Positions 43,273 to 52,609 of a stretch of DNA of 64,000 bases are shown in pieces (the stretch's first letter is position 1; each line of letters starts with the position of its first letter). The notes below the pieces were generated by a model. The model saw only the letters and a program-made list of their open reading frames with translations. It was not told where the DNA came from and did not search any database. Where the stretch lies: the NCBI RefSeq assembly GCF_004793975.1, contig NZ_SRYB01000007.1, positions 100,302 through 164,301 on the forward strand, in the 5' to 3' direction. The position numbers were made by a program, and so were the translations under genes. Origin of the DNA: Lepagella muris (GTDB lineage: Bacteria > Bacteroidota > Bacteroidia > Bacteroidales > Muribaculaceae).

Positions 43273-44004
43273 ATGGGACAGAAAGTTAATCCTATAAGCA
43301 ACCGTCTTGGTGTAATCCGCGGTTGGGACTCCAACTGGTATGGCGGAAAGAAATACGGTGAGACCCTTCTTGAGGACTCTATGATCCGTAAGTATCTCCG
43401 CACTCGTCTTGCGAAGGCAAGTGTTTCGAAAATCATCATCGAACGCACTCTTAAGATGGTCACAGTCACTATCTGCACAAGCCGTCCCGGCATGGTGATC
43501 GGCAAAGGCGGTAAGGACGTCGACGATCTGAAGGATGAGCTGAAGAAACTCACTGACAAGGATGTGCAGATCAACATCCACGAGATCAAGCGTCCCGAAC
43601 TCGACGCCGAGATTGTGGCTACAAACATCGCCCGTCAGATTGAGAACAAGGTGGCTTATCGTCGCGCAGTGAAGATGGCTATCGCTTCTTCTATGCGTAT
43701 GGGTGCAGAGGGCATCAAGGTGCAGGTCAGCGGCCGTCTCAACGGCGCAGAAATGGCCCGCAGCGAGATGTTCAAGGAGGGTCGTACTCCGCTCCACACT
43801 CTCCGTGCTGACATCGACTATGCTTTGGTAGAGGCTCTCACCAAGGTGGGTATCATCGGCATCAAGGTGTGGATCTGCCGTGGCGAGGTATATGGCAAGA
43901 AGGAGCTCACTCCCTCGTATGCCATCGGTCAGAAAGAGACCGGCCGTCAGCAGAACAATAACCGTAAGGGTGGTTTCCGCAACAAGAAAAACAACAATCG
44001 TTAA
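43273..44004 (+). CDS. rpsC: Ribosomal protein uS3
   Basis: 243 residues from the ATG at 43273 (MGQKVNPISNRLGVIRGW); a longer frame at 43234 overlaps rplV and adds non-family residues. The KH domain GxxG loop is in RPGMVIGKGGKDVDDL. The Asn/Arg-rich tail (RQQNNNRKGGFRNKKNNNR) is typical of the phylum. uS3 helps form the mRNA entry channel. Confidence 0.98.
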   Translation: MGQKVNPISNRLGVIRGWDSNWYGGKKYGETLLEDSMIRKYLRTRLAKASVSKIIIERTLKMVTVTICTSRPGMVIGKGGKDVDDLKDELKKLTDKDVQINIHEIKRPELDAEIVATNIARQIENKVAYRRAVKMAIASSMRMGAEGIKVQVSGRLNGAEMARSEMFKEGRTPLHTLRADIDYALVEALTKVGIIGIKVWICRGEVYGKKELTPSYAIGQKETGRQQNNNRKGGFRNKKNNNR

Positions 44005-44019
44005 TAAAGAAGACTGACA

Positions 44020-44451
<432 letters not shown>

Positions 44452-44477
44452 TCAATCAAAGAGATTAAACGATAGAT

Positions 44478-44699
44478 ATGAAAAAGGAAGAAATCAAGGA
44501 ATTAAGCATTCAGGAGCTGCGCGCCCAGATCGAGGCGAGCGAGAAGGCTTATCGTGAATTGAAAGTAGCGCACGCGATATCTCCCGTAGACAATCCCTCC
44601 AAGATCACCAAAGATCGCAAGGAGATTGCCCGCTTGAAGACTGTGTTGCGCCAAAAGGAGATCGCTGCAGCTGCAGAGGCTCCCGTAGTAAACAACTGA
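44478..44699 (+). CDS. rpmC: Ribosomal protein uL29
   Basis: 73 residues, two helices: EEIKELSIQELRAQIEASEKAYRELK and ITKDRKEIARLKTVLRQKEI. It sits by the tunnel exit next to uL23. Confidence 0.96.
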   Translation: MKKEEIKELSIQELRAQIEASEKAYRELKVAHAISPVDNPSKITKDRKEIARLKTVLRQKEIAAAAEAPVVNN

Positions 44700-44721
44700 T
44701 CCCATAAAGTATTTGAGAAAA

Positions 44722-44982
44722 ATGGAAGAAAAACGTCATTTGAGAAAAGAAAGAATTGGGGTTGTTTCGAGCAACAAGTGTGATAAGACCATCACGGTCG
44801 AGATCAAGTGGAAAGAGAAGCACCCGATCTATGGAAAGTTTGTCAACAAGACAAAGAAGTATCATGCTCACGATGAGAAGAACGAGTGCTCTGTAGGCGA
44901 CACAGTGCGTCTTATGGAGACCCGTCCGTTGAGCAAGACAAAGAGATGGAGACTTGTGGAAATCATTGAAAAAGTTAAGTAA
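44722..44982 (+). CDS. rpsQ: Ribosomal protein uS17
   Basis: 86 residues from the ATG at 44722 (MEEKRHLRKERIGVVSSNKCDKT). An upstream TTG at 44713 is in frame but adds nothing conserved. OB-fold 16S-binding protein of the 30S body. Confidence 0.97.
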   Translation: MEEKRHLRKERIGVVSSNKCDKTITVEIKWKEKHPIYGKFVNKTKKYHAHDEKNECSVGDTVRLMETRPLSKTKRWRLVEIIEKVK

Positions 44983-44984
44983 TT

Positions 44985-45350
44985 ATGATACAGACCGAAT
45001 CACGTCTTACAGTAGCAGACAACAGCGGTGCTAAGGAAGCACTCTGTATCCATGTGCTCGGCGGCACCGGCCGTCGCTATGCTTCGGTTGGCGACATCAT
45101 CGTTGTCACCGTAAAGAGCACCATCCCCTCTTCTGATGTGAAGAAAGGAACAGTATCAAAGGCTGTGGTGGTCCGTACGAAGAAGGAGATCCGCCGTCCC
45201 GACGGCAGCTACATCCGCTTCGACGACAACGCATGCGTGTTGCTTAACAATGCAGGTGAGATCCGCGGCACCCGTATCTTCGGCCCCGTTGCGCGCGAAC
45301 TTCGTGCCACTAACATGAAAATCGTTTCGCTTGCGCCCGAGGTGCTTTAA
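44985..45350 (+). CDS. rplN: Ribosomal protein uL14
   Basis: 121 residues. MIQTESRLTVADNSGAKEALCI and RRPDGSYIRFDDNACVLLNN are family signatures. It forms inter-subunit bridges and is the docking site of the silencing factor RsfS. Two bases after rpsQ. Confidence 0.98.
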   Translation: MIQTESRLTVADNSGAKEALCIHVLGGTGRRYASVGDIIVVTVKSTIPSSDVKKGTVSKAVVVRTKKEIRRPDGSYIRFDDNACVLLNNAGEIRGTRIFGPVARELRATNMKIVSLAPEVL

Positions 45351-45377
45351 TGTCAATCAACTAAAAGAAAAGTAGCA

Positions 45378-45698
45378 ATGGCAAAATTCCATATAAAGAA
45401 GGGCGACACTGTCTATGTCAACGCCGGCGACGACAAAGGCAAGACCGGACGCGTCCTTGAAGTGCTGGTTAAGAAAAACCGCGCACTCGTGGAGGGCATC
45501 AACATTGTTTCCAAGAGCATGAAGCCCAATGCGAAATATCCTCAGGGAGGAATAGTGAAAATTGAGGCGCCTGTCCACATCTCTAATCTGAATGTGGTAG
45601 ACCCCAAGACCGGCAAGCCCACCCGTGTGGGTCGCAAACTCAACGAGGCCGGCAAACTGGTACGTTATTCTAAGAAATCAGGAGAGGAGATTAAGTAA
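45378..45698 (+). CDS. rplX: Ribosomal protein uL24
   Basis: 106 residues with the KOW motif in KGDTVYVNAGDDKGKTGRVLEV. It starts 50S assembly by binding 23S rRNA domain I. Its stop overlaps the rplE start by one base. Confidence 0.97.
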   Translation: MAKFHIKKGDTVYVNAGDDKGKTGRVLEVLVKKNRALVEGINIVSKSMKPNAKYPQGGIVKIEAPVHISNLNVVDPKTGKPTRVGRKLNEAGKLVRYSKKSGEEIK

Positions 45699-46246
45699 TG
45701 AGCGAGACTACACTTGGTAAAGAATACAAAGAGAGAATAGCTCCAGAGCTCTTCAAGGAGTTCAACTATTCCAGCGTGATGCAGGTGCCCCGTCTTGAGA
45801 AGATCGTTATCAACCAGGGTCTTGGTGCTGCAACTCAGGACAAGAAACTGATTGAGACTGCAATCAACGAGATTACAGCCATCACTGGCCAGAAAGCAGT
45901 GCCCACTCTTTCAAGAAAGGACATCTCCAACTTCAAGCTCCGTAAGAAAATGCCTATCGGCGCTATGGTGACTCTCAGAAGAGAGAAGATGTATGAGTTC
46001 CTTGAGAGACTCGTGAAGATCGCGCTTCCGCGTATCCGCGACTTCAAGGGCATCAACTCCAAGCTCGACGGCCGTGGCAACTACACCCTCGGCATCACTG
46101 AGCAGATCATCTTCCCGGAGATTAACATCGACAATGTTCCGAAACTTCAGGGTATGAACATCACATTCGTGACTTCAGCACCCACAGATGAGGAAGGCTT
46201 CGCACTTCTCAAGAAATTCGGACTTCCCTTCAAACACGAAAAATAA
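45698..46246 (+). CDS. rplE: Ribosomal protein uL5
   Basis: 182 residues. VPRLEKIVINQGLGAATQDKK and RDFKGINSKLDGRGNYTLGI are diagnostic. It binds 5S rRNA and the P-site tRNA elbow. Confidence 0.98.
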   Translation: MSETTLGKEYKERIAPELFKEFNYSSVMQVPRLEKIVINQGLGAATQDKKLIETAINEITAITGQKAVPTLSRKDISNFKLRKKMPIGAMVTLRREKMYEFLERLVKIALPRIRDFKGINSKLDGRGNYTLGITEQIIFPEINIDNVPKLQGMNITFVTSAPTDEEGFALLKKFGLPFKHEK

Positions 46247-46251
46247 GAGCT

Positions 46252-46554
46252 ATGGCAAAAGAATCAATGAAAGCCCGCGAGGTAAAACGCCAGAAGCTGG
46301 TTGAGAAATATGCTGAGAAAAAGGCTGCGCTCAAGAAAGCTGCGCTTGCTGATGCTGATGGCAACATCGACTACGAGGCATTGACAAAACTCCAGAAGCT
46401 TCCCAAGAATGCTTCAAAAGTGCGTCTTCACAACCGTTGCGTGATTACCGGCCGTCCGAAAGGCTACATGCGTCAGTTCGGCATTTCGAGAATCCAGTTC
46501 CGTGAGATGGCATCTGCCGGACTGATTCCCGGAGTAAAGAAAGCAAGCTGGTGA
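46252..46554 (+). CDS. rpsN: Ribosomal protein uS14, zinc-free form
   Basis: 100 residues, the long form without the CxxC zinc pairs: the C-terminal part reads HNRCVITGRPKGYMRQFGIS, keeping a single cysteine. Ends with GLIPGVKKASW. An unusually long gap of 182 bases follows. Confidence 0.97.
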   Translation: MAKESMKAREVKRQKLVEKYAEKKAALKKAALADADGNIDYEALTKLQKLPKNASKVRLHNRCVITGRPKGYMRQFGISRIQFREMASAGLIPGVKKASW

Positions 46555-46586
46555 TACAATAAATTTGAAAGAACCACGTTATAAGA

Positions 46587-46667
46587 ATTGGTGACTGACC
46601 CACAGAGCATTTACGTGCCCTGTGGGCGTCTCCAATCTTTCTCACATCCGGCGATTCCTTGCCGGAT
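46587..46667 (+). promoter_or_regulatory. Two RNA hairpins in the rpsN-rpsH gap
   Basis: A long hairpin joins ATTGGTGAC (46587-46595) to GTCTCCAAT (46628-46636) and encloses CCCACAG (46599-46605)/CTGTGGG (46620-46626). A second, ATCCGGC (46646-46652)/GCCGGAT (46661-46667), follows. There is no T-tract, so a translational control site (uS8 is the usual spc repressor) or processing site is more likely than a terminator. Confidence 0.55.
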
Positions 46668-46736
46668 TTCGAAAAAAAGACAAAGTGAAAATTAAATATT
46701 GTTCGGATTATCTGAATCAATTTAACAATCAAAACA

Positions 46737-47135
46737 ATGACTGATCCAATAGCAGATTATTTGACGAGATTGAGAAACGCCATCCATGCGGGACACCGTG
46801 TGGTGGCGATTCCGTCTTCAAAAATGAAAAAGGAGATCACAAAGATCCTTTTCGAGCAGGGCTACATCCTGAACTACAAGTTTATGGAAGGTCCCACTCC
46901 ATCGGGCACAATCAAGATTGCCCTCAAGTATGATCCGGTCGACAAGGTGAGCGCCATCAAGAACCTCCGCCGTGTGTCCCGCCCGGGTCTTCGCCAGTAT
47001 ACAGGCTACAAGGATATGCCCCGCGTACTCAACGGACTTGGTATCGCCATCCTGAGCACATCCTATGGAGTGATGACAAACAAAGAAGCCAAAGAGCGTA
47101 AGGTCGGCGGCGAAGTATTATGCTACGTATATTAA
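46737..47135 (+). CDS. rpsH: Ribosomal protein uS8
   Basis: 132 residues. MTDPIADYLTRLRNAIHAGH and the end ILSTSYGVMTNKEAKERKVGGEVLCYVY are family-typical. In E. coli uS8 represses the spc operon by binding mRNA; the structured 182-base leader directly before this gene would suit that kind of feedback. Confidence 0.98.
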   Translation: MTDPIADYLTRLRNAIHAGHRVVAIPSSKMKKEITKILFEQGYILNYKFMEGPTPSGTIKIALKYDPVDKVSAIKNLRRVSRPGLRQYTGYKDMPRVLNGLGIAILSTSYGVMTNKEAKERKVGGEVLCYVY

Positions 47136-47153
47136 AAGAAGGAGGTATTCGAC

Positions 47154-47708
47154 ATGTCAAGAATAGGTAAAGCACCCATTGAGATACCTGCCGGCGTAAC
47201 AGTACAGGTAAACGGAAATGTAGTGACCGTAAAGGGTCCGAAAGGTGAGCTTTCTCAGGAAGTGAATCCTGTGATCTCAGTAGAGGTTGAGAACAACCAC
47301 ATCGAAGTAAAGCGTCCGAACGACGAGCGTCAGAACCGCGCTATGCACGGTCTCTACCGTGCGCTTATCCACAACATGGTGGTAGGCGTGTCAGCAGGAT
47401 ACAAAAAGGAGATGGAGCTTGTCGGTGTAGGCTACCGTGCCACATCCACAGGTCAGGTATTGGAGCTGTCATTGGGCTTCTCACATGCTATCTACATCAA
47501 GCTTCCGAAAGAGATAAAGGTCGAGGCAAAGACAGAGCGTAACAAGAACCCGCTCATCATCCTTGAGAGCGCCGACAAGCAGCTTCTCGGTCAGGTATGC
47601 GCCAAGATCCGCTCGCTCCGCAAGCCTGAGCCGTACAAGGGCAAAGGTATCAAGTTTGTTGGTGAGATTATCCGTCGCAAGTCCGGTAAGTCTGCCAATG
47701 CGAAATAA
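47154..47708 (+). CDS. rplF: Ribosomal protein uL6
   Basis: 184 residues, two-lobed. MSRIGKAPIEIPAGVTVQV and the KPEPYKGKGIKFVGEIIRRKSGKS end are diagnostic. It binds the sarcin-ricin region of 23S rRNA. Confidence 0.98.
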   Translation: MSRIGKAPIEIPAGVTVQVNGNVVTVKGPKGELSQEVNPVISVEVENNHIEVKRPNDERQNRAMHGLYRALIHNMVVGVSAGYKKEMELVGVGYRATSTGQVLELSLGFSHAIYIKLPKEIKVEAKTERNKNPLIILESADKQLLGQVCAKIRSLRKPEPYKGKGIKFVGEIIRRKSGKSANAK

Positions 47709-47726
47709 TTAAAATAAGGAAGAACT

Positions 47727-48068
47727 ATGGTATCTAAGATAGCAAGAAGAAATAAGATCAAGACCCGCATCCGCGGCAAGATTTCCGGTACAGCTCAAAG
47801 GCCCCGCATGAGCGTGTTCCGCAGCAACAAGGGGATCTACGTCCAGCTTATCGACGACCTCGAAGGCCGCACTCTCGTGGCTGCCTCTTCAAAGGGTCTT
47901 GAGGGCGGCACAAAGATTGAGATTGCCGCACGCGTAGGTGCAGAAGTGGCAAAAAAGGCTATGGAAAGCGGTATCACTGAGGTCGTGTTCGACCGTAACG
48001 GCTACCTTTTCCACGGCAGAGTTAAATCATTGGCCGATGGAGCACGTCAGGCCGGTCTTAAATTTTAA
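47727..48068 (+). CDS. rplR: Ribosomal protein uL18
   Basis: 113 residues. RIRGKISGTAQRPRMSVFRSNKGIY and the FDRNGYLFHGRVKSLADGAR end identify it. 5S rRNA-binding partner of uL5. Confidence 0.97.
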   Translation: MVSKIARRNKIKTRIRGKISGTAQRPRMSVFRSNKGIYVQLIDDLEGRTLVAASSKGLEGGTKIEIAARVGAEVAKKAMESGITEVVFDRNGYLFHGRVKSLADGARQAGLKF

Positions 48069-48077
48069 TCGGAAATC

Positions 48078-48596
48078 ATGGCAAAGAGAAACAATAGAGT
48101 AAAATCTACTAATGATTTGGATCTGAAAGACCGTCTTGTGGCCATCAACCGTGTGACTAAGGTTACAAAGGGTGGTCGTGCTTTCAGCTTCGCGGCAATT
48201 GTAGTGGTAGGTAATGAAGATGGCGTTATCGGCTGGGGCCTCGGCAAGGCTAATGAGGTGACAGCTGCAATCGCCAAGGGCGTTGAGACTGCAAAGAAGA
48301 ACCTTATCAAGGTTCCGGTGCACAAGGGCACAATCCCTCACGAGCAGAGCGCGAAATTCGGCGGCTCACGCATATTCCTGAAACCCGCATCAGAGGGTAC
48401 CGGAGTTAAGGCCGGCGGCGCAATGCGTGCCGTGCTGGAGAGCGTAGGCATCACCGACGTGCTTGCAAAGAGCAAAGGATCATCCAACCCCCACAACCTC
48501 GTGAAGGCCACAATCGCAGCCCTCGGCGAGCTCAGAAGCCCGGCACAGGTGGCTCAGAACCGTGGTGTGGCAGTGGATAAAGTGTTTAACGGCTAA
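48078..48596 (+). CDS. rpsE: Ribosomal protein uS5
   Basis: 172 residues. DRLVAINRVTKVTKGGRAFSF and KVPVHKGTIPHEQSAKFGGSRIFL are typical. It acts in mRNA entry and decoding fidelity. Confidence 0.98.
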   Translation: MAKRNNRVKSTNDLDLKDRLVAINRVTKVTKGGRAFSFAAIVVVGNEDGVIGWGLGKANEVTAAIAKGVETAKKNLIKVPVHKGTIPHEQSAKFGGSRIFLKPASEGTGVKAGGAMRAVLESVGITDVLAKSKGSSNPHNLVKATIAALGELRSPAQVAQNRGVAVDKVFNG

Positions 48597-48607
48597 AAAC
48601 AACAGAA

Positions 48608-48787
48608 ATGTCACAGATAGCAATCAAGCAGGTTAAGAGCCGCATCAATTGCCCGGCAGTGCAGAAGCGCACGCTCGATGCACTCGGACTGAGAAAAATG
48701 AATCACACAGTAGTAAAGGAAGACACCCCCTCGATCAGAGGAATGGTGAAGACTGTGCATCATCTCGTAGAAGTCACAACTCTCTAA
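48608..48787 (+). CDS. rpmD: Ribosomal protein uL30
   Basis: 59 residues: MSQIAIKQVKSRINCP, LDALGLRKMNHTVVKEDTPS and the end IRGMVKTVHHLVEV are the bacterial uL30 pattern. It fills the gap between rpsE and rplO in the canonical spc order, 11 bases after rpsE and 14 before rplO. Confidence 0.97.
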   Translation: MSQIAIKQVKSRINCPAVQKRTLDALGLRKMNHTVVKEDTPSIRGMVKTVHHLVEVTTL

Positions 48788-48801
48788 TTCATTAGAACTA
48801 C

Positions 48802-49248
48802 ATGGAACTACATAATCTTACGCCGGCTCCCGGCAGCAACAAGAGCAACAAGAGAATAGGTCGCGGTCCAGGTTCAGGCTACGGTGGGACGTCTACCCGT
48901 GGTCACAAGGGCGCGAAGTCACGTTCAGGCTACAAACATAAGATCGGTTTTGAGGGTGGTCAGATGCCGCTTCAGCGCCGAGTGCCGAAATTCGGTTTCA
49001 AGAACATCAACCGTGTTGAATACAAGGCTATCAACCTTGATGCTCTCGAGGCATTGGCAGAGGCTCAGAACCTGACCAAAATTACTGTTGCCGATCTCCG
49101 TGCTGCAGGTCTCGCTCCTAAGAGAGCGCTCGTGAAGATTCTCGCCAACGGTGCTATCAGCCGTGCCCTCGAGGTGCAGGCTGACGCATTCTCAAAGAAG
49201 GCTGAGGAGGCTATCACAGCAGCAGGTGGAACCGTCAGCAAAAACTAA
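48802..49248 (+). CDS. rplO: Ribosomal protein uL15
   Basis: 148 residues. The glycine/arginine-rich start (NLTPAPGSNKSNKRIGRGPG, GHKGAKSRSGYKHKIGFEGGQ) threads into the 50S core; a globular C-terminus follows. Five bases before secY. Confidence 0.98.
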   Translation: MELHNLTPAPGSNKSNKRIGRGPGSGYGGTSTRGHKGAKSRSGYKHKIGFEGGQMPLQRRVPKFGFKNINRVEYKAINLDALEALAEAQNLTKITVADLRAAGLAPKRALVKILANGAISRALEVQADAFSKKAEEAITAAGGTVSKN

Positions 49249-49253
49249 CTCTC

Positions 49254-50591
49254 ATGGGATTTACACAAACGATAAAAAATATCTGGAGCGTAGAGGATCT
49301 CCGCAGGCGTATAGGAATTACGCTCCTGCTGGTGATAATCTATCGTTTCGGGTGCTACGTGGTTTTGCCGGGTATCAATCCTGACGAACTCATGGCACTG
49401 AAGAACTTCACATCGGACGGTCTGATGCAGTTGCTTGATATGTTCTCGGGCGGTGCGTTCTCTCAGGCATCCATCTTTGCGTTGGGTATCATGCCCTATA
49501 TCACGGCATCAATCGTGATACAGCTTCTCGGCATGGTGCTCCCCGCATTCCAGAAGATGCAGCGAGAGGGTGAGAGCGGACGTATGAAGCTGAATCAGTA
49601 CACCCGCTATCTCACCGTACTGATCCTTCTTCTTCAGGGTCCGGCTTACCTGATGAACCTCAAATATCAGGTGCAGGCTGCCGGTGGCCATGTGGAAATG
49701 GGATTCTGGACCGTGGTGTTCATGACCATTGTGCTTGCAGCCGGGTCAATGTTCATCATGTGGCTTGGCGAGAGGATTGACCAGAAGGGCATCGGCAACG
49801 GTATCTCCTTCATCATCCTTATCGGTATCATGGCACGCTTCCCGGAGGCAGTGATTCAGGAATTCACCGGCCGACTGATGAACTCCGCCGGCGGTGGTCT
49901 TGTGATCTTCCTTGTGGAGCTTGTAATCCTCGTAGCCGTCATAGCCGGTGCTGTGCTTCTCGTGCAGGGCACACGCAAGGTGCCCGTGCAGTATGCAAAG
50001 CGCATACAGGGCAACAAGCAGTATGGCGGTGCACGTCAGTACATTCCTCTGAAAGTGAACGCAGCCGGTGTGATGCCGATCATCTTTGCGCAGGCAATCA
50101 TGTTCATCCCTGTCACACTTGTTGGCTTCAGCACAGAGCAGACCGGATTCTTCGGAGCTCTTACCGACCTCTATGGATTCTGGTATAATTTGGTTTATTT
50201 CGTAATGATTGTGGCATTCACATACTTCTACACCGCAATTACAGTGCGTCCGGCACAGATGGCAGAGGATATGAAACGCAACAACGGCTTCATCCCCGGC
50301 ATCAAACCCGGCAAGCCTACCGTGGAATATCTTGACTCCATCATGTCGAGGATAACCCTTCCGGGCTCTATCTTCCTCGGCATCGTGGCGATTCTTCCGG
50401 CGATAGCACACGTATGCGGTCTCAACCGTCAGTTCGCCGCTTTCTTCGGAGGCACATCGCTTCTGATTATGGTGGGCGTTATCCTCGACACGCTGAGAAT
50501 CGTGGAAGGTCACTTGCTGATGCGTCATTATGACGGCCTGATGAAGGATGGCCGCATCAAGGGGCGCACGACAGGTAGTGGTGCATTCTAA
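49254..50591 (+). CDS. secY: Protein translocase channel subunit SecY
   Basis: 445 residues with ten hydrophobic segments. The plug and pore region follow IYRFGCYVVLPGINPDEL, with the GGAFSQASIFALGIMPYITASIV segment and the cytoplasmic loop IKPGKPTVEYLD needed for SecA and ribosome contact. It is the core of the Sec channel that exports the many signal-peptide proteins of this window. Confidence 0.98.
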   Translation: MGFTQTIKNIWSVEDLRRRIGITLLLVIIYRFGCYVVLPGINPDELMALKNFTSDGLMQLLDMFSGGAFSQASIFALGIMPYITASIVIQLLGMVLPAFQKMQREGESGRMKLNQYTRYLTVLILLLQGPAYLMNLKYQVQAAGGHVEMGFWTVVFMTIVLAAGSMFIMWLGERIDQKGIGNGISFIILIGIMARFPEAVIQEFTGRLMNSAGGGLVIFLVELVILVAVIAGAVLLVQGTRKVPVQYAKRIQGNKQYGGARQYIPLKVNAAGVMPIIFAQAIMFIPVTLVGFSTEQTGFFGALTDLYGFWYNLVYFVMIVAFTYFYTAITVRPAQMAEDMKRNNGFIPGIKPGKPTVEYLDSIMSRITLPGSIFLGIVAILPAIAHVCGLNRQFAAFFGGTSLLIMVGVILDTLRIVEGHLLMRHYDGLMKDGRIKGRTTGSGAF

Positions 50592-50611
50592 AAGTCAGAT
50601 TCAGTAAGCTA

Positions 50612-51403
50612 ATGATCTATATCAAGACAGCTGAGGAGATCGTCAAGATGCGCGCGGCATGCGACCTCGTAAGCCGCACGCTCGGAGAGGTGGCCAAATG
50701 GGCACGTCCCGGAATCACGACCCGAAAGCTTGATAACATAGCAAGGGAGTTTATCCTCGACAACGGGGGTAAACCCGCTTGCTTAGGCTATCACGGATTT
50801 CCGGGCACGTTGTGCATTGAGGTAAATGAGACGGTGGTGCATGGTTTCCCGTCGGGCTACGAGCTTCGGGAAGGTGACATAGTCGGCACAGACTGTGTGG
50901 CTGAACTCGACGGCTTCAACGGCGACAGTTGCTACACGTTTGCCATCGGAGAGATCGATGAGAAGGTGGCGCGCTTGTTGCAGGTCACAAAGGAGTCGCT
51001 CTACGTAGGCATCAATGCAGCGCAGGCGGGGAAGAGAATCGGCGATATCTCAAATGCCGTGCAGACCTACTGCGAACGCGCCGGCTACAGCGTGGTGCGT
51101 GAGATGTGCGGACACGGCATCGGAAAAAGCATGCATGAGGATCCCGAGGTGCCCAATTTCGGGCGTCGAGGCATCGGTCCGGTATTGAAGCCGGGCATGT
51201 GCATCGCTATTGAGCCGATGATAAATCTCGGGAGCAAGAACGTGGTTATAGAGAGCAACGGCTGGGAATGCCGCACACGCGACCGCAAGCACTCCGCTCA
51301 CTATGAGCACACCATCCTCATCACGACGGATGGTCCTGAGATAATGACAACATTCGACTACATCGATGCTGCACTTTCCGCAGGCGACAACAACAGCATC
51401 TAA
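50612..51403 (+). CDS. map: Type I methionine aminopeptidase
   Basis: 263 residues, M24A family. Metal ligands are visible: aspartates in GTDCVAELDGFNGD, the histidine in EMCGHGIGKSMHEDP, the glutamate in AIEPMINLG and the last glutamate in YEHTILIT. It removes the initiator methionine after deformylation. Its place after secY and before infA is common. Confidence 0.97.
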   Translation: MIYIKTAEEIVKMRAACDLVSRTLGEVAKWARPGITTRKLDNIAREFILDNGGKPACLGYHGFPGTLCIEVNETVVHGFPSGYELREGDIVGTDCVAELDGFNGDSCYTFAIGEIDEKVARLLQVTKESLYVGINAAQAGKRIGDISNAVQTYCERAGYSVVREMCGHGIGKSMHEDPEVPNFGRRGIGPVLKPGMCIAIEPMINLGSKNVVIESNGWECRTRDRKHSAHYEHTILITTDGPEIMTTFDYIDAALSAGDNNSI

Positions 51404-51434
51404 GAATAAACAAAGCAAAAACTGAAAAGACTAT

Positions 51435-51653
51435 ATGGCAAAACAAGCTGCAATCGAACAGGACGGAGTGATTCTCGAGGCATTGTCAAACGCAATGTTT
51501 AAGGTAGAGCTTGGCAACGGGCATGAAATCACAGCCCACATATCAGGCAAGATGAGAATGCACTACATCAAGATACTTCCGGGCGACAAGGTGAGGGTGG
51601 AAATGAGCCCTTACGACCTGTCGAAAGGACGTATCGCTTTCAGATATAAATAA
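51435..51653 (+). CDS. infA: Translation initiation factor IF-1
   Basis: 72 residues, S1/OB fold. MAKQAAIEQDGVILEALSNAMF and GKMRMHYIKILPGDKVRVEMSPYDLSKGRI are diagnostic. It blocks the A site during initiation. Confidence 0.98.
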   Translation: MAKQAAIEQDGVILEALSNAMFKVELGNGHEITAHISGKMRMHYIKILPGDKVRVEMSPYDLSKGRIAFRYK

Positions 51654-51669
51654 AAAAACGACACTCCAT

Positions 51670-51786
51670 ATGAAAGTAAGAGCATCAATCAAAAAGCGTA
51701 CGGCCGACAGCAAGATCGTGCGCAGAAAAGGAAGATTATACGTAATCAACAAGAAGAATCCAAAATTTAAAACACGTCAGGGATAA
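51670..51786 (+). CDS. rpmJ: Ribosomal protein bL36, cysteine-free form
   Basis: 38 residues: MKVRASIKKRTADSKIVRRK, then GRLYVINKKNPKFKTRQG. The three cysteines and histidine that bind zinc in the C+ form are replaced, so this is the C- form that works without zinc. It starts 16 bases after infA. Confidence 0.96.
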   Translation: MKVRASIKKRTADSKIVRRKGRLYVINKKNPKFKTRQG

Positions 51787-51792
51787 TTTTAT

Positions 51793-51800
51793 TACCTTTG
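51793..51800 (+). promoter_or_regulatory. Internal promoter -7 box before rpsM
   Basis: TACCTTTG fits TAnnTTTG and is followed by TTTGCAAAA-like AT-rich sequence 20 bases before the rpsM ATG. The -33 element is weak. It could start an alpha-operon transcript (rpsM-rpsK-rpsD-rpoA-rplQ). Confidence 0.5.
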
Positions 51801-51820
51801 CAAAAAATTTGTAACAAACT

Positions 51821-52201
51821 ATGGCAGTAAGAATAGTCGGCGTAGATTTGCCGCAAAACAAAAGAGGAGAGATTGCCTTGACGTATATCTACGGCATAGG
51901 CCGCAGCGCAGCCAACACCATCCTCAAGAAGGCGGGTGTAGACCGCGACATCAAGGTACAGGACTGGACAGACGATCAGGCAGCAGCCGTTCGTGAGGTG
52001 ATCCAGACAGAATATAAGGTTGAGGGCGACCTCCGTTCGGAGATCCAGCTCAACATCAAGCGTCTCATGGATATCGGTTGCTATCGCGGCATCCGTCATC
52101 GTATCGGACTTCCGGTAAGAGGCCAGAGCACCAAAAACAACGCCCGCACACGTAAGGGCCGTAAGAAAACAGTCGCTAACAAGAAGAAAGCTACTAAATA
52201 A
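51821..52201 (+). CDS. rpsM: Ribosomal protein uS13
   Basis: 126 residues. RIVGVDLPQNKRGEIALTYIYGIGRS and the RHRIGLPVRGQSTKNNART end identify it. It contacts the P-site tRNA and bridges to the 50S. Confidence 0.98.
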   Translation: MAVRIVGVDLPQNKRGEIALTYIYGIGRSAANTILKKAGVDRDIKVQDWTDDQAAAVREVIQTEYKVEGDLRSEIQLNIKRLMDIGCYRGIRHRIGLPVRGQSTKNNARTRKGRKKTVANKKKATK

Positions 52202-52210
52202 AATTAAAGT

Positions 52211-52600
52211 ATGGCAAAAAAGACAGTCGCAGCTAAAAAGAGGAATGTCAAGGTTGACGCCAACGGTCAGCTTCATGTGCATAGCTCTTTCAACAACATT
52301 ATCGTTTGCCTTGCCAACAGCGAGGGCCAGGTTATCTCCTGGAGCTCTGCAGGCAAGATGGGCTTCAGAGGCAGCAAGAAGAACACTCCCTATGCAGCTC
52401 AGATGGCAGCGCAGGATTGTGCCAAGGTCGCATACGATCTCGGCCTGCGCAAGGTGAAAGCCTATGTGAAGGGGCCGGGCAACGGCCGTGAGTCAGCTAT
52501 CCGTACAGTGCACGGAGCTGGTATCGAGGTGACAGAGATTGTAGATGTCACACCGCTGCCCCACAACGGATGTCGTCCTCCTAAGAGAAGAAGAGTTTAA
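52211..52600 (+). CDS. rpsK: Ribosomal protein uS11
   Basis: 129 residues. VHSSFNNIIVCLANSEGQVISW and the TPLPHNGCRPPKRRRV end are conserved. It lies at the 30S platform near the E site. A structured 128-base gap follows. Confidence 0.98.
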   Translation: MAKKTVAAKKRNVKVDANGQLHVHSSFNNIIVCLANSEGQVISWSSAGKMGFRGSKKNTPYAAQMAAQDCAKVAYDLGLRKVKAYVKGPGNGRESAIRTVHGAGIEVTEIVDVTPLPHNGCRPPKRRRV

Positions 52601-52609
52601 TAGGAAAAA

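Noticed and set aside
49746..50528. 260-codon minus-strand frame
   Set aside because: It lies wholly antisense to secY, is histidine/cysteine-rich as shadows are, and has no promoter or recognisable domain.
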